From contig NC_136005.1 of assembly GCF_048128805.1 (NCBI RefSeq), forward strand, positions 7,907,504 to 7,971,503: 64,000 bases of DNA. Reading direction: 5' to 3'. Source of the stretch: Centroberyx gerrardi (lineage: Eukaryota > Chordata > Actinopteri > Beryciformes > Berycidae). The number at the start of each line of letters is the position of its first letter. The stretch's first letter is position 1. Under the pieces are notes generated by a model. That model had not been told where the DNA came from. It was given only the letters and a program-made list of their open reading frames with translations, and did not search any database. Below, one piece after another: positions 60,601 to 64,000 of this stretch. The position numbers and the translations under genes are program-made.

Positions 60601-62656
60601 ATTTGAGGATACATCTCCACTGTCAAAGTACCCGCAGACGGGAGGGATGGACATCCTCTCTGCCCATAGGATGGTCATGTCAACACAAGATGCCCTCAAA
60701 CAGATGGCGAGAGATTTCCAGGCTGTCAAGGATGCTGCTGACGACTTTGTGAAATGGGCAAATGAAAAAATCGAGGAGCAGGATGAGAGGACAGACATGG
60801 AAGTGGAGGCTGCACTGCCACAGAAAAGAATAAAGAAGAAGAAAGCCATGCCGGGAGAGATGGCTCAGGACGAGACCATGATTGATGCAGAGAGAGCTTA
60901 CGAGGTAAAGGTCCATAACCAAATTCTTGATGCAGCTATTGAGGCCATCCACCGAAGATTTCTGACACATGGCACTCTTTATGCGGATTTGTCATTTCTG
61001 GATCCCAAAAACTTCCCCCTGATCCGAACCAGTGCTCTCCCTAAATCTGCGCTTGAAGACCTCAGCAAGTGCCTGGTTAAATTTGATAGCAGGGCAACGG
61101 TTGACAACCTGCAGTCGGAGCTGAAAAGCTTAGCAGGCCAGTGGGACAAGCTGAAAGAATCACCACTGGATGAATATGCGACCAGGACAGTGGAGGATGG
61201 ACCCGATGGAAAGGAAGAGGACATGGAAATCGTCAACAAAGAGTTGCAAAGAGTGCCCACTGTGCTGCTATCAAATTCTCCAGAGATTCAACATGCTCAC
61301 AGATGCACATCACCTGCTTGGACTTGCGTACAAGTTCTTGCTGACACTTTCAATAACCCAGGTGGCCTGCGAACGATCATTTTCAACCCTAAAATACATA
61401 AAAAGCAGACTGAGGAGCAGCCTGTCTGCCACTGAAAAGGACGTCCTCGTGGCTTTGGACACAGACACTGTAATTGACAGAGTTGCAGAGAAGAGTGAGC
61501 TACTGAGGAAACTGCTGTTATAGTGAGGTGAGATGAAATGATTGATATTATTATAAAATTATTCATAATAATGTAGCAGCTTTTTCGACTGAAGATAATG
61601 TGATCATGTGACTCATTATCCCCCCCCTCTCAGGATGCCCTCACTTGTGTGGTTCATTGTTCATTGTTGTTGAGGGCGTTCAGAGGGCCATGCAGCCTTT
61701 TCCACTAAGTAAGTATACAATACATGCAACTATCTCTCTACATTGTTCTAGATTAAAGATACCGGTACTGTGATCATTTAACTCAATCAATTATCATTCT
61801 CACTTTTCTCTCTCCGTCTCCCCCTCTCACTCTTTTAAAGGTTGCCTTGTTTGAGGAGATCTTTGCTGTCCATTGGTGTGGAGTTCACAGGCAACATTTT
61901 GACTTACTTGTATACTTTATACATACTTGTATACTTACATTTTATTAAATAATTTGAAATGATACTTTGACTTCTAGCAGAGCTTTTTCTTTGACAATTA
62001 CTTGGAGGTTGTGTACTCAACGGCCACCTCTGATCACCAGGGAGTTAGTCAAGAGGGAGTGAGTACACTGGTCCACTTGTCCACGGCACTTACTACTCAG
62101 GTTTGTAGTGGTTTGGGGGAATAGTACAGTAGGTACGCATATTTAAGGGGACCGCAAGGATGGTGTACTGGTGGGTGGTGTCCGACCGATTGTGGTGGGC
62201 CGTCTGGGCCAAAAATGCCAGGGCCAATTTTTTGTCCCAGTCCAGCCCCGAGTGTCAGTAGAGTAATATGATATTATGGAAGGAAGAATAAGAAATATGA
62301 AAATATGAATATGGATGGATGCAGTTTTTTTATTGCTCACTTTCTCCAAAAGGGTCAACAAATGCTAAATTTGTATTGAAATAGGAAAAATATGTGACAA
62401 AACTTTTATTGATAGTTTACTGCATTAGGATTTAGTAATGAAATGGATATTTGTTATCATGCAACATGGCTTGCCCTCAGATAGACAGACCGTGGCTCGG
62501 CTCCATGGTCGTTGACCTCACCAATGAGACAAACTCCAGTGCTGAATCATCTAAGCCCATACTTTGTCAAAAATAGATCATCTGTTGTTTTTAGGAAATT
62601 TCCTGCTTTTTAGAACATAACAAAGTTGTTTTTACCTGAGCTGAAGCAGTTGCCAT
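52252..62656 (-). CDS. uox: uox, urate oxidase (uricase)
   Basis: Eight exons join in frame (900 nt including stop) to give 299 residues, the normal fish length. Family knowledge: a cofactor-free homotetramer that oxidises urate to 5-hydroxyisourate in peroxisomes. Seen: YGKNIVKV (K18), PTDTIKNT (T63), [20 protein letters not shown] (uricase signature, F165), R182 in the AKDR segment, SVQKTLYD (Q231) and PNQHYF (H259). By remembered alignment with Aspergillus uricase these are the catalytic K-T-H triad and the urate-binding F, R and Q. The C-terminus AKL is a peroxisomal PTS1 signal. ATG at 62,656 (A at -3, G at +4) opens the short exon MATASAQ, as in other fish uricases. All splice phases agree and there is no break, so the gene looks functional. 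Intron 1 (6.1 kb) carries a hAT transposon. Confidence 0.95.
52428..52511 (-). CDS. uox: uox exon 7
   Basis: Residues 248-275: [20 protein letters not shown], then MGLTNKDE. H259 is the third catalytic residue. The acceptor is TGTTTCAG; the donor is GTAAGC. Confidence 0.96.
52948..53071 (-). CDS. uox: uox exon 6
   Basis: Residues 206-247: [20 protein letters not shown], then [20 protein letters not shown] and E. Q231 contacts urate. The acceptor is CTTCGTAG; the donor is GTAGGC. Confidence 0.96.
53387..53573 (-). CDS. uox: uox exon 5
   Basis: Residues 144-206: [20 protein letters not shown], then [20 protein letters not shown] and SVYARWRYN. It carries the uricase signature and the F165/R182 substrate residues. 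The acceptor is CGCTCAG; the donor is GTAATT. Confidence 0.96.
54108..54157. repeat. compound (TTA)n(GTA)n microsatellite
   Basis: About seven TTA/ATT units pass directly into about ten AGT/GTA units. Confidence 0.92.
54625..54663. repeat. (TG)19 microsatellite beside uox exon 4
   Basis: CA run in the uox transcript beginning about 25 nt after the exon 4 donor. Confidence 0.95.
54689..54767 (-). CDS. uox: uox exon 4
   Basis: Residues 118-143 plus one base: [20 protein letters not shown] and VEQNLN. The acceptor is TCTCTCAG; the donor is GTGAGC, followed about 25 nt later by a CA run in the transcript. Confidence 0.94.
55033..55149 (-). CDS. uox: uox exon 3
   Basis: Residues 79-117: [20 protein letters not shown], then [19 protein letters not shown]. 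The acceptor is TCTCTCCAG; the donor is GTAAAA. Confidence 0.95.
55725..56068. mobile_element. hAT-like MITE in uox intron 2
   Basis: The left end TAGGGATGTGACGATATA and the complement of the right end, TAGGGACGGGACGATACG, form terminal inverted repeats 344 bp apart. The interior is rich in ATCG/ATAC-type motifs. This is one of the commonest non-autonomous element types in fish. No clean target duplication seen. Confidence 0.7.
56334..56546 (-). CDS. uox: uox exon 2
   Basis: Residues 8-78: [20 protein letters not shown], then [19 protein letters not shown] and [19 protein letters not shown]. It contains catalytic K18 and T63. The acceptor is preceded by a TG run in place of a pyrimidine tract; the donor is GTAGGT. 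Confidence 0.96.
56815..56890 (-). mobile_element. 3' tail of an interspersed repeat (minus strand)
   Basis: TCAAGTCAAGTTTATTTCTA followed by TAGCCCTTCATCACA is the complement of the tail type seen on the plus strand at 16440-16500. Confidence 0.5.
56925..57290. repeat. minisatellite of TCATCTGGTTTAAACAGTA units
   Basis: About 18 variants of (C/T)TGGTTTAAACAGT separated by TATCATCATC-type spacers in 365 bp. Unit length varies between about 16 and 22 bases. Many units contain the 8 bp palindrome GTTTAAAC. Confidence 0.88.
57600..57658. repeat. 11 bp tandem repeat (ACGCACCTTGG)
   Basis: Five copies of ACGCACCTTGG, one with A-T-G in place of A-C-G, just inside the left end of the hAT element. 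Confidence 0.85.
57870..61523 (+). pseudogene. hAT-family transposase, broken
   Basis: The N-terminal part at 57870 reads [20 protein letters not shown], stops at TAA 57942-57944, then continues in the same frame as [18 protein letters not shown] before the 12 bp array. After the array the reading resumes at about 60,464 with [40 protein letters not shown] and [17 protein letters not shown] one-base frame change near 61,200-61,245 leads to [20 protein letters not shown] and the hAT dimerisation block [20 protein letters not shown], ending at 61,523. At least one nonsense codon, one frameshift and the array insertion are present, so it is unlikely to make an active enzyme. An intron with acceptor TTTGTCAG (60456-60463) is possible but its donor is not resolved. 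Confidence 0.8.
58092..60147 (+). repeat. 12 bp purine-rich array (CAGGGAGAGGAG type), about 171 units
   Basis: Variants of CAG(GG/GC/AC)AGAGGAG are repeated with almost no length variation over 2,056 bp inside the hAT transposase reading frame. Because the unit is 12 bp with no stop in most readings, ORFs of 720-780 codons run through both strands: [28 protein letters not shown] and LLLC. These are one repeat seen in different frames, not genes. Rare variants (CAGCGGAG, GAGCGGGC, CAGACAGAGCAG) mark longer internal duplications. Confidence 0.95.
62255..62635 (-). other. left part of uox intron 1, next to exon 1
   Basis: AT-rich DNA with no recognisable feature besides the flank of the hAT element. 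Confidence 0.5.
62636..62656 (-). CDS. uox: uox exon 1
   Basis: Seven codons, MATASAQ, before a GTAAAA donor. It was found by looking upstream of the transposon for an in-frame start that joins exon 2 at phase 0; zebrafish uricase begins, from memory, with a similar MATSSNQ. Confidence 0.82.
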
Positions 62657-63369
62657 GATATCTTCCTTTCCCAGTCTCTCTCCCAGAGTTTTGCCCACTG
62701 TCTGTCCTCCAGAGCCCCTGTCCCGTCTCCACAAGAGGTGTCGTTGTGGATGGAGGAGGATTTTGTGGAGAGGGTGGTGCTAACCTATGGATTTCGTCTT
62801 GCGCACACAGTTCTAGGCTATGTCTTTGAATCGTGAACCGGTAGGTCTAAACTTAACAGCTGCAGGACAACCTAGTTGAGGTTGTAATGTAAACAGGCAT
62901 ACTAAGAATCATTGATCTGCATAGAGTCTGTGTTGATATTGTCGACCCATTATTTTAAGATAAATATCTACAATCGTATTTTTTTTTTAGACCATCAAAG
63001 AATCTAAGAGACCATCATTTATTCTCTCACTTAAATGAAATGAAGCAGCAATAAAATGAGACAAGGGGTGACACTTTTTTTTTTACATGTGGCTTTAGGC
63101 TATAGACCTATTTGGAAGCAACCAGATCCATTATTGAAATGGTATGTTAATACTAGGTTTACGTCAGAGGAAGGTAGCTTCCTGGCTTGTCATTAAAACC
63201 ATAAGTATTGTAATAGAATGTCATTAAAAAACTCAATGTTGTGTTCTGATCTTGTTATTTGGGTCTTTTTCTAGTTTTTGTGAGTACATATAGTCCAAAA
63301 CATTACTTTTAACATGATTATTTAATTTATATTTTCTGGATGTGGTGTATGCTGGCAGGGGGGCCTTGT

Positions 63370-63736
63370 AAAATTTGTTCAATATATACCTGGATTGTTT
63401 TATGTTTCTTTTAATCTGGTGTTTTTAATGATTAATTGCTTTTAAGCACTAGAACCAGGACAAAATTTGTTCAATATATGCCTGGATTGTTTTATGTTTC
63501 TTTTAATCTGGTGTTTTAATGATTAATTGCTTTTAAGCACTAGAACCAGGACAAAATTTGTTCAATATATGCCTGGATTGTTTTATGTTTCTTTTAATCT
63601 GGTGTTTTAATGATTAATTGCTTTTAAGCACTAGAACCAGGACAAAATTTGTTCAATATATGCCTGGATTGTTTTATGTTTCTTTTAATCTGGTGTTTTT
63701 AATGTTTAATTGCTTTTGAGCACTAGAACCAGGACA
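63370..63736. repeat. 91-92 bp tandem repeat, four copies
   Basis: AAAATTTGTTCAATATATGC starts at 63370, 63462, 63553 and 63644. Each unit runs through TGGATTGTTTTATGTTTCTT, GATTAATTGC and CACTAGAACCAGGAC. Copies are nearly identical, differing by one T in TTTTTAATG and a few substitutions, which points to recent expansion. Confidence 0.93.
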
Positions 63737-63879
63737 CATTTATGTGGAAATGGATAATTTTATTCTCTCGCCTTTGATTGTGTTTGATGTTGTATTTTTT
63801 GTACTGTGTTCTCCATGTTACTATTTTACAATATTTTATTGTTTTACTATCCATGTTTAGTTCTACTGTTGTATATGTT

Positions 63880-63955
63880 CTTATTTTTCTAGTATCCCAT
63901 TGTGAAGCACTTTATAACCGCAGTTTAGAAAGGCTCTACATAAATAAAGTTTTAC
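63880..63955 (+). mobile_element. 3' tail of an interspersed repeat
   Basis: GTGAAGCACTTTATAACCGC followed by TACATAAATAAAGTTTTACT, a typical end of fish LINE/SINE copies. The tandem repeat just upstream may have arisen inside this element. Confidence 0.5.
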
Positions 63956-64000
63956 TTACTATTAAAGTTTAATCTCAGCCTCTAAAATAAGCCTCTCAGT

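Larger units (their letters stand above)
57556..62254 (+). mobile_element. hAT transposon (decayed) in uox intron 1
   Basis: The left end CAGTGTGGACTGGTAATTTG with GGCATACCGGGCATTTTCCC matches the complement of the right end (GGCTGGACTGGGAC, then TTGGCCCTGGCATTTTTGGC), giving imperfect inverted repeats about 50 bp long. Inside is a broken hAT transposase in the plus direction, opposite to uox. Exact ends and the 8 bp target duplication could not be fixed. Size about 4.7 kb including a 2.06 kb array. Confidence 0.75.
62657..64000. other. sequence upstream of uox
   Basis: The first 150 bp should hold the uox 5'UTR and promoter, but no clear core element is seen. A 91 bp tandem repeat (63370-63736) and a repeat tail (63880-63955) follow. 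No further gene recognised. Confidence 0.5.

Noticed and set aside
60509..61435. 308-codon ORF as a domesticated host gene
   Set aside because: It is the middle of the hAT transposase; its last 60 or so codons run out of frame before the dimerisation domain, and the element still has its inverted repeats.

Overview
This is a piece of a ray-finned (teleost) fish genome. The reasons are spliced vertebrate genes with GT/AG introns, very dense CA/TG microsatellites, tRNA-derived SINEs and DNA-transposon remnants of types common in fish, and an intact urate oxidase gene (a pseudogene in humans and other apes). I cannot name the species. The gene order ttll7 - prkacb - samd13 - uox matches, as I recall it, the human 1p31 neighbourhood, so this looks like an old conserved synteny block and not an accessory region.

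Layout. (a) 1-21,230, minus strand: the first eight coding exons of ttll7 (tubulin polyglutamylase), residues 1-349 of a protein of nearly 900 residues; later exons lie left of position 1. Its introns are filled with CA/TG repeats, a 1 kb polypurine tract and SINE copies. (b) 21.2-32.3 kb: the space upstream of ttll7 and prkacb, with SINEs, a DR1-type nuclear-receptor half-site array and a candidate distal promoter near 27.5-28.2 kb. (c) 32,303-44,724, plus strand: prkacb, the PKA catalytic subunit beta. All ten exons of a 351-residue isoform are present, plus an alternative first exon at 34,345-34,495 resembling the mammalian C-beta-2 N-terminus. A 3'UTR of about 3.4 kb follows. (d) 49,730-50,668, plus strand: samd13 (small SAM-domain protein), three coding exons, with a 423 bp near-perfect palindrome in its last intron. 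(e) 51,732-52,154: a Harbinger-type MITE between the convergent ends of samd13 and uox. (f) 52,252-62,656, minus strand: complete uox, eight exons, 299 residues, ending in a peroxisomal AKL signal. Intron 1 holds a broken 4.7 kb hAT transposon carrying a 2.06 kb array of a 12 bp purine-rich unit. (g) 62.7-64 kb: sequence upstream of uox with a four-copy 91 bp tandem repeat.

The genes share no pathway: ttll7 adds glutamates to tubulin tails, prkacb is the cAMP-activated kinase, samd13 is an uncharacterised SAM protein and uox oxidises urate in peroxisomes. Every exon boundary given was read by eye from GT/AG signals and codon phase, and each coding chain stays in frame across all its junctions. 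Family assignments rest on remembered homologues; no database search was run. I found no new gene system. The best leads are the fish C-beta-2-type exon, the long palindrome, the array that is open in at least five frames, microsatellites abutting splice sites in two genes, the DR1 array and a shared TTAGC-type motif near three candidate promoters.
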